A stretch of DNA of 64,000 nt from an uncultured Kiritimatiellota bacterium (GCA_934635225.1 CAKTYZ010000003.1:124001-188000); one strand, 5' to 3'; numbered from the stretch's first letter, positions 8,768-17,670 are shown. Numbers and translations: made by a program. The notes: generated by a model not told the origin, from the sequence alone.

Positions 8768-9691
8768 TTATTGCAGAACCAGATCCGGCACATAGATGAC
8801 ATTGTTCGTGCTGACTGGAAAATTCGTCATCGGATTCAAACGTTTCATTTTCTTCCCCGATTTACGTTCCGTGGCGGCAATGGTCTTTTCTACCGCCCTG
8901 TGGTTCTCATCCGTGACATTGGGGACAACCCGTTCAGCATCATATGAACCAAAAGGTTTGCGCCGCGCATATATCCCCAATTGCAAAGGATAGTGACTGA
9001 CCTGCCAATTGTCCACGATATTCGTATAACAGATGTAGGACATCAAAGGGATGATCGGAGGAGAGGCAAGCCCGTCTACACGCCATCTTCCAAGCGTATC
9101 CGTCACCGCCAGTTGTGTTGGACAAAGACGGCATTCCTCCTCCGTTTCTCCAGACGTAATCGGATGCACATAAACAAAAACGCCCTGTGCCGGAGTACCG
9201 TCTTTCTGCACACACCTTCCCATTGCTGAAGCATATGAACGCATCATGGTTATGTTCGCTTCATAATATGCCGCATTACGCCTCTTATATGTCCGGGACA
9301 CCCCAACATACAAGACAGGTCTACCAAACTCCTCACGGACAACCTTACTATAGGCTCGCCATAACGAATCTTTCCCAGGCATTACAACAGAATAATTTCC
9401 ATCCTGATCGACCTTTCCGCGACCAACAACCTTGAAGTCGGGAAGCGTCTGTATCTCAACCGTCGCACCAACGGGAATGGTCATATATTTGATGCCTTGA
9501 GCATTTTGTCGCTCCATGATTTGCCGTGCGGCAAGTTCAGGGATACGTGCACCCGTTGTCGCATATTCCTCAGCGACTTCCGCAATGCTCGGCGTCGCCT
9601 CAAGTCGCACCCAGCCCTTGACAACATCTCCACTTGCATTTACAGCAACTAATAAAGATGCAACCGTTCCCATCAATTTCCGTGCTTTCAT
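8768..9691 (-). CDS. secreted protein, carboxypeptidase-regulatory-like fold, with conserved NNVIYVPDLVL tail
   Basis: 307 aa from ATG 9691, supported by AAAGGA 8 nt upstream. A longer reading frame running in from the maturase gene is an artefact of the maturase frameshift. The signal peptide is MKARKLMGTVASLLVAVNASG. It is a paralog of the 7386-8303 protein: shared VEIQTLPDFKVVGRG / DQDGNYSVVMP block, GRCVQKDGTPAQG turn and the ending FPVSTNNVIYVPDLVLQ. It is between the maturase (13 bp gap) and the precursor (15 bp gap). No catalytic motif is seen. It may be a structural or carrier component of the peptide system (inference). Confidence 0.65.
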   Translation of the reverse strand: MKARKLMGTVASLLVAVNASGDVVKGWVRLEATPSIAEVAEEYATTGARIPELAARQIMERQNAQGIKYMTIPVGATVEIQTLPDFKVVGRGKVDQDGNYSVVMPGKDSLWRAYSKVVREEFGRPVLYVGVSRTYKRRNAAYYEANITMMRSYASAMGRCVQKDGTPAQGVFVYVHPITSGETEEECRLCPTQLAVTDTLGRWRVDGLASPPIIPLMSYICYTNIVDNWQVSHYPLQLGIYARRKPFGSYDAERVVPNVTDENHRAVEKTIAATERKSGKKMKRLNPMTNFPVSTNNVIYVPDLVLQ

Positions 9692-9704
9692 GATTCTATT
9701 CCTT

Positions 9705-10804
9705 TCATTGTTTTGCGTACAAGGACGCAAACCATGCCTCCTGCATAATCCAACGTTTTGAATCCTCACAATTCCGCTCAGACAGGGCAAATGTTCCGTC
9801 CGGACGAGCGACCTCCCACGGGCATGGGCCTTTGCAAAACGGGTAGGCCCAGCATCCGAAGCAATGTCCTTTGACAAGCTCGCGATACTTACGCCAAAAC
9901 GTCTGACACTTTTCAACGTCAGGGCCATCCAAGACAGATCCAACAACCCAGTTCTCCATGCCGACAAAACGGTGACATGGATAGGGCGTTCCGTTCGCCC
10001 CGACCGTCGTCGTCCCGCGACAGGCGCCGCATCGAAAGGGTGAAATCGGCTCTGCCTCCAGTTTCTTCGCGCCATCAGCCTTTTGATTCCTGCAACGGCC
10101 AGATCAAACGACCCCGTTCCCGTGCGCGTCGGGCACTGCCCGTCATGGCGTTCCTTCGGCCCGTCCAGACTGACCATCAGACCAAAGTTGTATCTCTTGA
10201 TGACAGAGATCACGTCATCGTCAATGAGCGTTCCATTCGTCGTCATCGAATAGAACACCTTCTTGCCATGAAGCTTCGCCAACCGCTGACTGTATGCCAC
10301 CGCGAACAGCAAGACCTTCTTGTTCATCAGCGGCTCACCACCAAAGAACGTGATCCCAACCTCCTTTGAACGTCCGCTGACGGCGAACAGCCAGTTGATG
10401 GCCGCACGGGCAATCGTCTCGCTCATTCGGCCTTGATTTGGCACTTCATCGCGACACGTCCCGCAATAGCAATACCGACACGCGAGATTGCAGACCTCTG
10501 ATAGGGCAAGCTCTAATTTTGTCCACGGAGCCTCATAGCGAAGTCGCAACAGTCGATCAAATTCCGCATCCGTCGGAATCGGCTGTTCACACGGCTCAAA
10601 AAAGCCCGACTCCTCCAAGGCTGATATTTCACGCCTCAACCCTTCGTTCTCAGGCGACGCCTGTTCACCTGCCGCTCGCCGTTCCAAATGGGACTTTGCT
10701 TCTTGCGAGATTTTCAACGGGCGTTTCAGCCCCCTATGCGCGACGAACGAATCGCCCTGATATGAAAAGACATGATAGGGAACTTCCTCAAGAATCCGTT
10801 CCAT
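9705..10804 (-). pseudogene. radical SAM/SPASM peptide maturase, frameshifted with an internal deletion
   Basis: From ATG 10804 (MERILEEVPYHVFSYQGDSF, GGAGG 8 nt upstream) the frame holds the radical SAM core: SEVCNLACRYCYC (CX3CX2C), FFGGEP, MTTNGTL and VSLDGPKERHD. After GTGSFDLAVAGIKRLMA it loses sense. The SPASM part continues in another frame: CGACRGTTTVGANG, YPCHRFVGMENW, then CFGCWAYPFCKGPCPWE, ending at TGA 9705. Both halves look family-like, but about 90-100 residues between the core and SPASM are missing and the frame changes near 10050-10090. Architecture resembles QhpD/PapB/SCIFF maturases, which form thioethers from Cys. It is the first gene of the operon. Either a real loss of function or an assembly/sequencing fault. 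Confidence 0.8.
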
Positions 10805-10890
10805 AAATTCAACCTCCATATGCTCGCGCCAACACTCCAACTGAAGACGAGAACCACACAGATATCGCCACATATGCAATAACATGGAAA

Positions 10891-10920
10891 AGTATACCTT
10901 ATTTTCATTTGGCTTGTCAA
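10891..10920 (-). promoter_or_regulatory. sigma70-type promoter of the Cys-peptide operon
   Basis: TTGACA at 10920-10915, an 18-bp spacer and TATACT at 10896-10891 give the best -35/-10 pair in the window. The start site would be near 10885, leaving a leader of about 80 nt before ATG 10804 and excluding the upstream in-frame ATG at 10963. Confidence 0.75.
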
Positions 10921-11189
10921 TCATGCGACCATGACAAATTAGAAACCACGACAGTAGATGCAAGTCTCCGCAGGTGTGGCATCGCGCGGAGGGGCGGGAA
11001 GTGGCGCGAGTGAGGAGCGAGGGTTTGCAGACGTCGAAGGGGTCTCGCCCGCAGCCCGTGGTCTCGCCGAGGCATGGCAGGCTGAAGCCGGACGGTTGTC
11101 TTCAGAAAGAAGCGCAACCCCGAACGATGAGACCGAGCGAACAGCTTCCCGCTCCGACGCGCGCACTGTCAAGCCGACATGCCAAGGTC
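10921..11189. other. intergenic stretch with no supported gene
   Basis: Between the divergent operons. Short open frames occur on both strands but none has a ribosome-binding site, a recognisable domain or a coding-like composition. No clear hairpin terminator was seen. Confidence 0.4.
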
Positions 11190-11209
11190 CACTACTCAAA
11201 TGAGTAGTG
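11190..11209. promoter_or_regulatory. 20-bp palindrome (copy 2), candidate operator of the two-component operon
   Basis: Identical to the copies at 1979-1998 and 17690-17709, including the flank GCCAAGGTC at 11181-11189. Its centre is 45 bp upstream of the centre of the TATACT -10 of the histidine kinase gene, one helical turn farther than in the other two copies. Confidence 0.6.
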
Positions 11210-11238
11210 CCGCGCACGACATCAACAACGCCACAGTT

Positions 11239-11247
11239 TGGTATACT
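11239..11247 (+). promoter_or_regulatory. extended -10 (TGGTATACT) of the kinase gene, leaderless geometry
   Basis: TATACT ends 7 nt before the ATG at 11255. No Shine-Dalgarno could fit, and no good -35 is visible, consistent with an activator-dependent promoter. Confidence 0.6.
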
Positions 11248-11254
11248 ACACGCC

Positions 11255-12187
11255 ATGAGACGATGCGTTTACCTTCTGCTGGCCGGCCTCGCGCTGTTGC
11301 CGTCCGCCCTGCTGTCGGCGCCGCCCGAGCTGACAGGCGTCGGCGGCGACGGACGCCTCGACGCCGACAGCGTCTTCGTGCGGTCACCGTGGTGGCTACA
11401 CACGGAACTCCTCGTCATCATCGGCGTCCTGCTCGTCGTCCTCGTCGCCGTGAGCGCCTGGAACCGCTCGATCCGCATCGTCGCCCGGCGGCAGGCGCAC
11501 CGGCTCGCAGAAGAGGCGCGGCGGCTCGCGCAGGAAGAGACCGCCCATGCGCGCACGCGGCTGAAGGTCGAGGAGCGCACCGAGCTGGCCGTCGAGATCC
11601 ACGACTCCGTCTCGCAGGCCCTGACCGGCATCGCCCTCCAGCTCGAAGCCGCCCTCGCCACCAGTCGGCAAGACCCCGCGCGCGCGGAAAAAAGCCTCAT
11701 GACGGCGAGTCAGATGCTGGCCTCCTGCCGGCATGAACTGCGCGGCTGCCTCTGGGACCTCCGCACGCGCACCTTCGAGGAGCGCGACCTGACCGAAGCC
11801 CTCGTCCAGACGCTCGCCCCGCATCTCAAGGACGTCCGCGCGCACGTGCGCTTCAACGTCTCGCGCAACCGCCTGTCCGAAAGCACGACACACGCGATCC
11901 TCAAGATCGTGCGCGAGCTGACGGTCAACGCCATCCGGCACGGACGAGCCACGACCCTCCGCATCGCCGGCGAAATGTCCGACGGTGCCATCCAGTTCTC
12001 CGTCACAGACAACGGCTGCGGGTTCGATGCGGCGACCGCACCAGGCCCGCGGGACGGGCATTTCGGCCTGCAGGGAATTCGCGAACGTCTCCGCAAATGC
12101 AAGGGCACGCTGACCTTCGATTCCGGCCCGTCCGGGACGCGCGTCGCCGTCACGATGCCGCAGGACCTCGAAGAGGAGGATCCATGA
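11255..12187 (+). CDS. membrane-anchored NarL/NarX-type (HisKA_3) sensor histidine kinase
   Basis: 310 aa from ATG 11255, chosen because the promoter excludes the upstream in-frame ATG at 11207. It has a signal/first hydrophobic segment at residues 5-22, a short periplasmic loop and a transmembrane helix at about 51-68. A helical linker follows, then the H-box LAVEIHDSVSQALTGIAL with His116. The ATPase domain shows VRELTVNAIRHG, DNGCGFD and GHFGLQGIRERL. It autophosphorylates and passes phosphate to the response regulator encoded next, which it overlaps by 4 bp (ATGA). The sensory loop is very short, so the signal may be sensed in or near the membrane. Confidence 0.85.
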   Translation: MRRCVYLLLAGLALLPSALLSAPPELTGVGGDGRLDADSVFVRSPWWLHTELLVIIGVLLVVLVAVSAWNRSIRIVARRQAHRLAEEARRLAQEETAHARTRLKVEERTELAVEIHDSVSQALTGIALQLEAALATSRQDPARAEKSLMTASQMLASCRHELRGCLWDLRTRTFEERDLTEALVQTLAPHLKDVRAHVRFNVSRNRLSESTTHAILKIVRELTVNAIRHGRATTLRIAGEMSDGAIQFSVTDNGCGFDAATAPGPRDGHFGLQGIRERLRKCKGTLTFDSGPSGTRVAVTMPQDLEEEDP

Positions 12188-12822
12188 GCCCCTCCGCCGC
12201 GCCAAAGAAAATCCGCATCCTGCTGGCGGACGACCACCTGATCGTCCGCATGGGCCTCGCCACCATCATCGCCCTCGAACCAGACCTGGAGATCGTCGGC
12301 GAGGCTGAAGACGGCTCCGAGGCCGTCCGCCTCGCAGACGCACTCGCGCCAGACGTCATCGTGATGGACATCATGATGCCGAACGTGGACGGGGCGGAGG
12401 CGACACGGCAGATCCTGTCTCGGCATCCGACGGCGAAGATCCTGTTGCTGACAACGTTCAGCAAGGCGGCGGAGATTCGCACTGCCCTCGGACACGGCGC
12501 ACGCGGCGCCCTGCTGAAAGACGCCTCCCGACGGACGTTCGTCGAAGCCATCCGCCGTACGGTGGACGGACGACAGACGATCAGCCCTGAAATCGAACGC
12601 GAGATCGTGCTGGCCCAAAGCCTTCCGCCGCTCTCCGTTCGGCAGAAGACGATCCTCGGCTATGTCGCCAAGGGCTTCAGCAACCGGGAAATCGCGCGAT
12701 TCGAGAACATTTCCGTTGACGGTGTCCGTGCGCACCTGAAGACCATCTTCGCGCGTCTCGGAGTCGCCTCCAGAACGGAAGCGGCAACGACAGCCCTCGA
12801 GCTGAAACTGATCGACGCTTAA
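12184..12822 (+). CDS. NarL/FixJ-family response regulator (REC + LuxR-type HTH)
   Basis: 212 aa. The receiver domain has ILLADDH, phospho-acceptor Asp62 in VIVMDIMMPNVDG, the conserved Thr in LLTTFS and Lys in LLKDAS. The C-terminal LuxR HTH begins at LSVRQKTILGYVAKGFSNREIA and contains DGVRAHLKTIFARLG. The start overlaps the kinase stop, with GAGGAG upstream. NarL-type regulators bind inverted repeats, so the palindrome in front of this operon, of the GH116 gene and of the SUMF1 operon is a plausible target (inference). Confidence 0.88.
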   Translation: MSPSAAPKKIRILLADDHLIVRMGLATIIALEPDLEIVGEAEDGSEAVRLADALAPDVIVMDIMMPNVDGAEATRQILSRHPTAKILLLTTFSKAAEIRTALGHGARGALLKDASRRTFVEAIRRTVDGRQTISPEIEREIVLAQSLPPLSVRQKTILGYVAKGFSNREIARFENISVDGVRAHLKTIFARLGVASRTEAATTALELKLIDA

Positions 12823-12903
12823 ACGACGGAACGCATCAACCGCGAAACCTCGCCTTGCCGCCGGCTATTCACGCAGACGACAGATCGCGCAGGAGCGGGC
12901 AAC

Positions 12904-15900
12904 TCACCGACCGTCCGAGGCGTTGCGCGACCAGCCGGCTTTCAGGACGTCTAGCAGCGTCTCATTGATCGGGAAATCCGTTCCGTCCCTGCGCATGGCG
13001 TGAAGCGCCATGGTATTCGGCGCAGTCGTCTCTCGGAAATTCCAGTAGGTCCAACTGAACCCGTATTCCTCAAACAGGCCGATGCGCCAACCCGTGTCCT
13101 TCGCCTGCTGCCGTCCGTCCCCGACCTTCTCGACGGCGAACTCGCCGACTAACAGCGGCACCTTGTGCTTCCGTTGAAAGGCCACCACCGGCTGAAGGGC
13201 TTCGCGCAAGCTTTCCGGCGTGCTGACCGGCGTGCCGAAGACAGCGGCGGCAGCATAAGAGTCGCCCGTCGCGTTTTCCAGTCGCATCCAGCCGCGCAGA
13301 CGCCAAGACACGGCACGACCCGGCAATTTGATCCGCGGTCCAACCCAACCGTTAAAGGAGCCTGTCCCCGTGACGCGCAACGCACCCGGACGCGCGTGCC
13401 CGACCGTCTGGTCGTAAGCGACGACCGAGACGGGTTCGCGCTCCGCCACGAAGCCTTCGGCATCGGCGTCAAACCCATACTGCGCAACGACTCGCCCACG
13501 CTCGTCAACCAACTCAATGTCATCGAACCACGCCGTGCCCGCGTTGGCGGACGACCGCAGCAACACGGCAAGTTCAGAATCCAACTCGCCGAACGTCAGG
13601 ACCCGCTCAACCGGCATCCAGCCGCACGTGCCGCGCGCACCCGCGCCTTCTCCCTCGTTGCGCAACCAACCGCCGTTCACCCCGCCACCCTCGTAGAAGT
13701 GAAAGGTGTAAATGAGGTTGCGTTCCGCCAGGACGTTTCCATCCCCCAGGCTCGTGGCGTTGGAGAAACTGTCGCCCGACACGACGATCACCTTGTCCGG
13801 ATCGACCTCGCGAATCTCGGCAAGAGCCTTGCGCTGAAGTGTGACAAGCACATCAGGGCTTCCCTGCTGCGTGTCGGGCTCATTCAGCAATTCGTACGCG
13901 GCCAACACGTTCCGCCCCCGATAGCGTGTCGCCAACGCGCGCCAAAGAGACAAGAAACGGGCTTGGCACGCCCGACTGTGCCAAAGCTCGTTCTTGCCGC
14001 CGCGCGTGTGGGCAAAGAGATTCTGCCCGCCCGGCGCAACGTGCAAGTCCAAAATGACGTATTGCCCATATCTCTCAGCCCACGACAAGACCTCGTCGAT
14101 GTCCCGAACCCCTTGCTCCCTTAAGGCTCCCAGCCGATTTGGATCTTCAATTTGCTCGCAGGAAACGGCCAAACGCAAGACATTGGCACCCCACTCCGCC
14201 TGTCGTCGCATATCGCTCTCCGTGTAGACCGTGCCGTCCGCCTGCCACCAGCCCCAGTTGATTCCCCGCAACACAATCGGACGATTGCCCGCCCAAAGGC
14301 GTTCGCCCTCGACGCGAACCGGCGGCAGGGCCACGACATCCGGTCCCAGATACTGCGTGTGCACGTTGTAGACCTTGACGCGTCCGCAGTTCCGGATCGT
14401 GTACAGCGGCGGCGGATCGGCTGGCGCGTCCGCGTGGAAAAAGACAAACGCCTCACGCAGGATCACGTTGTCGCAGTCCTCAAAGACGAAGAGCGTCTGC
14501 GGCTTCGCGACATGGCACTTCCCCCAACCGAGATGGACAACGGTGTTCGTCAGGCCTCGGATACGAATGGGCAGCTCCTCGTTCTCCAGACTGTAGGGCG
14601 CAAACGTGAATGGCACAAGCGCCAGGTCATATTCCTCCGGGTGGTCGCCCAGCATCCACCGATCGCCTTCGCCGATCGGTGGCAACGGCAATCTTTCGCG
14701 ACTCTTGATCGTCGGGCCAATGCCAGGGAACGGCTTCTCAGAGATTTGCGTCTGCTCCGCCGCCGAATAACGTGTCCCCGCCAGCGGCGGCGGATTCCAG
14801 TTCGGACGAAAGGCGTCCGGCACAGGTTTCCTTCGTCGGACGACAATCCATTCCTTTCCGGCGGCGTCCCGTTCAAAGTGCCCGCCGCCCCGCACCACGT
14901 TCTCTCGCATCAGCTTCTCGCACACACGAAAAAGGTCGTCCAGCCGGTAGTCGCTGTATGAGAACGTGCGGCTGTCGTCAAGAACCGAGACATAGTCGGG
15001 CGCAATCGCCCGTGTGCCGCGCGACGTCAGAAGGACGCCCGCCGCACTGGACGGATTGCAGTCCGAGTCCCAGCCGCACTGCATGGCGACCTTGATTGTC
15101 CGCGCGAGGTCGCCCCCGCCATAGAGGAGACCCATCAGCAGAAAGGCGCCGTTCGGCTTGACGTCAGAGCCCTTCTGGTCGATCCGCCCGCGATGATAGG
15201 CGGGATCGTCGACGTATTTCGCCTCGACCTTCCGCCAGCACGCCCGCCAGTCATCCGGGAGCGCGCGATGCCACGCACGGACATCACGCACCATCTCCGC
15301 GTACTGCGATTCCGGCGGCACGCACGCGAGTCCGGCATCAATAATCGCGTCAATGTCGCGGGTGAAGAACGCCTCGGCGTACATGCCGCCCATGAACGCC
15401 CCGGCCCAAACGCCGTCGCCGCTGTTCACAAGCGTGCCGAAGAGCCGCGAGAGCTCGATCGCGCGCTGCGGCAGCCCTGGCGAGATGAGCCCCGCGTAGT
15501 CACTCTCGATCTGGTAGTCGATGTTGTCCGCGCAGGCGTTGTAGCGCGGATGCCCGCAGTCGGGCGGCGCGATGCCGCGCCGCAGGTTGTCGCGCCCGGC
15601 CCAGTTAGCCGCGCACAGGCCGAACTTCGTGTTGGCGAAGTCCAGCCCGGCCTGACGCGGCGAGACGTCGAAGCCATGCTGTTCCAAGGTCCGAAGGAAG
15701 GTCATCTCCACGAACAGGTCGTCGTTGTCAAAGCCGCCGTTGATCATCTCAGGCTCCCAGACTGGAACCTTCTCGTCGGGAATCGGCTCGCCCTGGTACC
15801 TGAATTCCGTTGGCAGCCCCCACTGGACGCCGATCATCTGCCCCAGCCATCCGGCCTTCATCCTGTCGCGCCAGTCTTTCACGGACAGCCGACGCACGTC

Positions 15901-15969
15901 TGCATCGTCCGCGCCCGCACAGCAAGCCGAGCCCGCGAGCAGTCCCGCCGCGAGAAACGCGTTCATCAT
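12904..15969 (-). CDS. secreted fusion of an ADP-ribosylglycohydrolase-like domain and a GH5 cellulase-like domain
   Basis: 1021 aa from ATG 15969 (AAAGGA upstream; signal peptide MMNAFLAAGLLAGSACCAGA). Residues ~30-350 resemble ADP-ribosylglycohydrolases: GWLGQMIGVQWG, GGFDNDDLF and GWDSDCNPSSAAGVLL, where the Asp clusters are the usual metal ligands. From about residue 570 a GH5 domain begins (NRPIVLRGINWGWW). The acid/base is Glu in YELLNEP near 690, and the nucleophile is Glu in LLVGEFAVEK near 940. Between these a carbohydrate-binding-like beta-sandwich of roughly 130 residues (WFDDIELVDERGRVVAQYGF) is inserted in the barrel. Likely beta-glycan hydrolysis; the role of the first domain outside the cell is unclear. 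Confidence 0.8.
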   Translation of the reverse strand: MMNAFLAAGLLAGSACCAGADDADVRRLSVKDWRDRMKAGWLGQMIGVQWGLPTEFRYQGEPIPDEKVPVWEPEMINGGFDNDDLFVEMTFLRTLEQHGFDVSPRQAGLDFANTKFGLCAANWAGRDNLRRGIAPPDCGHPRYNACADNIDYQIESDYAGLISPGLPQRAIELSRLFGTLVNSGDGVWAGAFMGGMYAEAFFTRDIDAIIDAGLACVPPESQYAEMVRDVRAWHRALPDDWRACWRKVEAKYVDDPAYHRGRIDQKGSDVKPNGAFLLMGLLYGGGDLARTIKVAMQCGWDSDCNPSSAAGVLLTSRGTRAIAPDYVSVLDDSRTFSYSDYRLDDLFRVCEKLMRENVVRGGGHFERDAAGKEWIVVRRRKPVPDAFRPNWNPPPLAGTRYSAAEQTQISEKPFPGIGPTIKSRERLPLPPIGEGDRWMLGDHPEEYDLALVPFTFAPYSLENEELPIRIRGLTNTVVHLGWGKCHVAKPQTLFVFEDCDNVILREAFVFFHADAPADPPPLYTIRNCGRVKVYNVHTQYLGPDVVALPPVRVEGERLWAGNRPIVLRGINWGWWQADGTVYTESDMRRQAEWGANVLRLAVSCEQIEDPNRLGALREQGVRDIDEVLSWAERYGQYVILDLHVAPGGQNLFAHTRGGKNELWHSRACQARFLSLWRALATRYRGRNVLAAYELLNEPDTQQGSPDVLVTLQRKALAEIREVDPDKVIVVSGDSFSNATSLGDGNVLAERNLIYTFHFYEGGGVNGGWLRNEGEGAGARGTCGWMPVERVLTFGELDSELAVLLRSSANAGTAWFDDIELVDERGRVVAQYGFDADAEGFVAEREPVSVVAYDQTVGHARPGALRVTGTGSFNGWVGPRIKLPGRAVSWRLRGWMRLENATGDSYAAAAVFGTPVSTPESLREALQPVVAFQRKHKVPLLVGEFAVEKVGDGRQQAKDTGWRIGLFEEYGFSWTYWNFRETTAPNTMALHAMRRDGTDFPINETLLDVLKAGWSRNASDGR

Positions 15970-16000
15970 CGTCCTGTGTCCTTTCACTCGCACGCACCCG

Positions 16001-17332
16001 TCACTCGGCCGCCACGGGACAGACTACGCGAAGCCCGAAGAAGTTCTTCTGCAGTTCGTCCGGCAGCGTCAGGTTGATGCCCCACCGCACGCTCAGGCGG
16101 CAGAAGAACGCCTTGTTGCACCAGCTACCGCCGCGCACAGCGGCAAATCCGTTGTCCGCAATCGCCGCACCATCCGCATGGGCGAGGTTGTCGTCTACAT
16201 ATCCGCCGAGGCACCATTCCCAGACGTTGCCGGCCATGTCGTAAAGCCCCCAGTGGTTCGGCGCGTAAGACCCGACGACGGCCGTTCCGTTCTCCGCCGA
16301 GCAGTCCTGTGCCGGCTCCGCACCGTCGATGAAGCCGCCGTTCGCGAGGTAGCGCCCCGGCAAGTTCGCGTCCGGCGCATCGTCCTGACCGGCGACGACG
16401 AGAACCGCCGCGCCGTTCCCCCAGCGCCCGTCGATGTCGCCCGCACGGGCCGCGTATTCCCACTGCGCCTCCGTCGGCAGGTCAAACGCCAGACCCGTGC
16501 GCGTCCGCAGCATGCCGAGATAGGAAGTCCCTGCAGGATCGGCAGGATAGTCGGCGGTCGCATCGTTCCAGTTCCCGGCCGCCTTGCGGATCATGTAGTA
16601 ACTCACGCGCTCGACTGGCCGCATCGCGTAGTCCTGCACGTTGTTGAAATACGCACACCTGAAATTGCCGTTGTCGTTGTCCTTTTCTGGGATCTCCCAT
16701 TGGCGCTGCGTGATGGGGAAGACGCCGATGTAGTAGCTGTCGGACATCGTCACCTTGTGCGTCTTTTCCGTGTTGCCCCAGTTGGCGCTTCCCATCGTCC
16801 ACGTGACGTCCTTGGCCATGATCTTGCGCAGCACGAGGGATGTCGTGCGGTAGTCGGCGTTCGCGAGCAGACCTCCCGGCAGGAAGTCTTCGGACGGATA
16901 GTAGCGCTGCGTCTTCGGCTGCGCACCGCTCGAGATATCGACAACCATGTAATCGGGCGGATTGTCCAGTGCCCACGCCTTGACGACGGCCCGCGCACCG
17001 CCGTTCGCTACCTTGTGCCCAGGCCAGTCCGCGCTCGGATCCCAACGGATCGTGTGTGCACCGACATCGGACTTCTTCCAGCAGTCGCCCGTGACGCGCT
17101 GAATGTGCGTACCTCCGATGGACGACCAGACGCCGTTCGCGTCGTTCGTCTGGATGTCCAGCGTGATGATGGCTGGCGCGACGGCAAGCTCGTAGTCAAC
17201 CGTGACCCTGCGATGGCTATCCTGCCGCATCGCCACGGACACAATTTCAGGGGGTGGCTCAGCCATCGCGCAAGATGTGCCAACCACGCCGACGATGACG
17301 CCACACAGGCAAGCGAACTGACTTCTGTTCAT
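16001..17332 (-). CDS. secreted SUMF1/formylglycine-generating-enzyme-like protein
   Basis: 443 aa with signal peptide (MNRSQFACLCGVIVGVVGTSCAMA). An N-terminal beta-sandwich (~residues 25-160) precedes the SUMF1 fold: VTWTMGSANWG, THKVTMSDSYYIGVFPITQRQWE, LPTEAQWEYAARAG, NVWEWCLGGYVDD and RGGSWCNKAFFCRLSVRWG. These are the FGE-sulfatase landmarks. Exported paralogs of this type are numerous in this lineage and mostly of unknown function, so I do not infer sulfatase activation. It follows the 17373-17630 gene by 40 bp and has an AAAGGA site; the two form an operon. Confidence 0.8.
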   Translation of the reverse strand: MNRSQFACLCGVIVGVVGTSCAMAEPPPEIVSVAMRQDSHRRVTVDYELAVAPAIITLDIQTNDANGVWSSIGGTHIQRVTGDCWKKSDVGAHTIRWDPSADWPGHKVANGGARAVVKAWALDNPPDYMVVDISSGAQPKTQRYYPSEDFLPGGLLANADYRTTSLVLRKIMAKDVTWTMGSANWGNTEKTHKVTMSDSYYIGVFPITQRQWEIPEKDNDNGNFRCAYFNNVQDYAMRPVERVSYYMIRKAAGNWNDATADYPADPAGTSYLGMLRTRTGLAFDLPTEAQWEYAARAGDIDGRWGNGAAVLVVAGQDDAPDANLPGRYLANGGFIDGAEPAQDCSAENGTAVVGSYAPNHWGLYDMAGNVWEWCLGGYVDDNLAHADGAAIADNGFAAVRGGSWCNKAFFCRLSVRWGINLTLPDELQKNFFGLRVVCPVAAE

Positions 17333-17372
17333 GGGACGGTTCCTTTCGTCTTGTGTTTTTCGTTTGTGCTTG

Positions 17373-17630
17373 TTAGCGAATGATGTAGAAGAAGCCTGGC
17401 ATCAGCGTCGGATCGATGCCGATGCCCTCCGACCACAGCCATGTGCAGAACCTGGCTTCCAAGGCCCCCGCCGTCGTGCAGACGGACACGCCGCCAGAGT
17501 CGAGTCCACCCACGGCGCATCTCTCCGCGATGGGAACCGACACGGTGTTTCCGCTGACAATGCAACTGTCAGCTTCGCCAAACGACGCGCACGCGACGGC
17601 GCATGCCAGACAAGCCAGTAGTCTCTTCAT
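17373..17630 (-). CDS. small secreted protein of unknown function
   Basis: 85 aa: signal peptide MKRLLACLACAVACASFGEA, then a Cys-containing mature part of about 65 residues ending FCTWLWSEGIGIDPTLMPGF + FYIIR. It is transcribed with the SUMF1 gene from a TATACT promoter at 17667-17662, behind copy 3 of the palindrome. Not recognised. Confidence 0.6.
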   Translation of the reverse strand: MKRLLACLACAVACASFGEADSCIVSGNTVSVPIAERCAVGGLDSGGVSVCTTAGALEARFCTWLWSEGIGIDPTLMPGFFYIIR

Positions 17631-17661
17631 GGCAGATGGTTTCCTCTTTCATTCCGCCAAT

Positions 17662-17670
17662 AGTATAACA
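17662..17670 (-). promoter_or_regulatory. -10 (TGTTATACT) of the SUMF1 operon
   Basis: TATACT at 17667-17662 with TGT before it; leader of about 25 nt to ATG 17630. Palindrome copy 3 sits 35 bp upstream centre to centre, exactly as at the GH116 promoter. Confidence 0.55.

Noticed and set aside
8768..10963. One 731-aa fusion of radical SAM and secreted protein
   Set aside because: The middle ~120 codons are out of frame noise; the second gene has its own signal peptide and ribosome-binding site at 9691.
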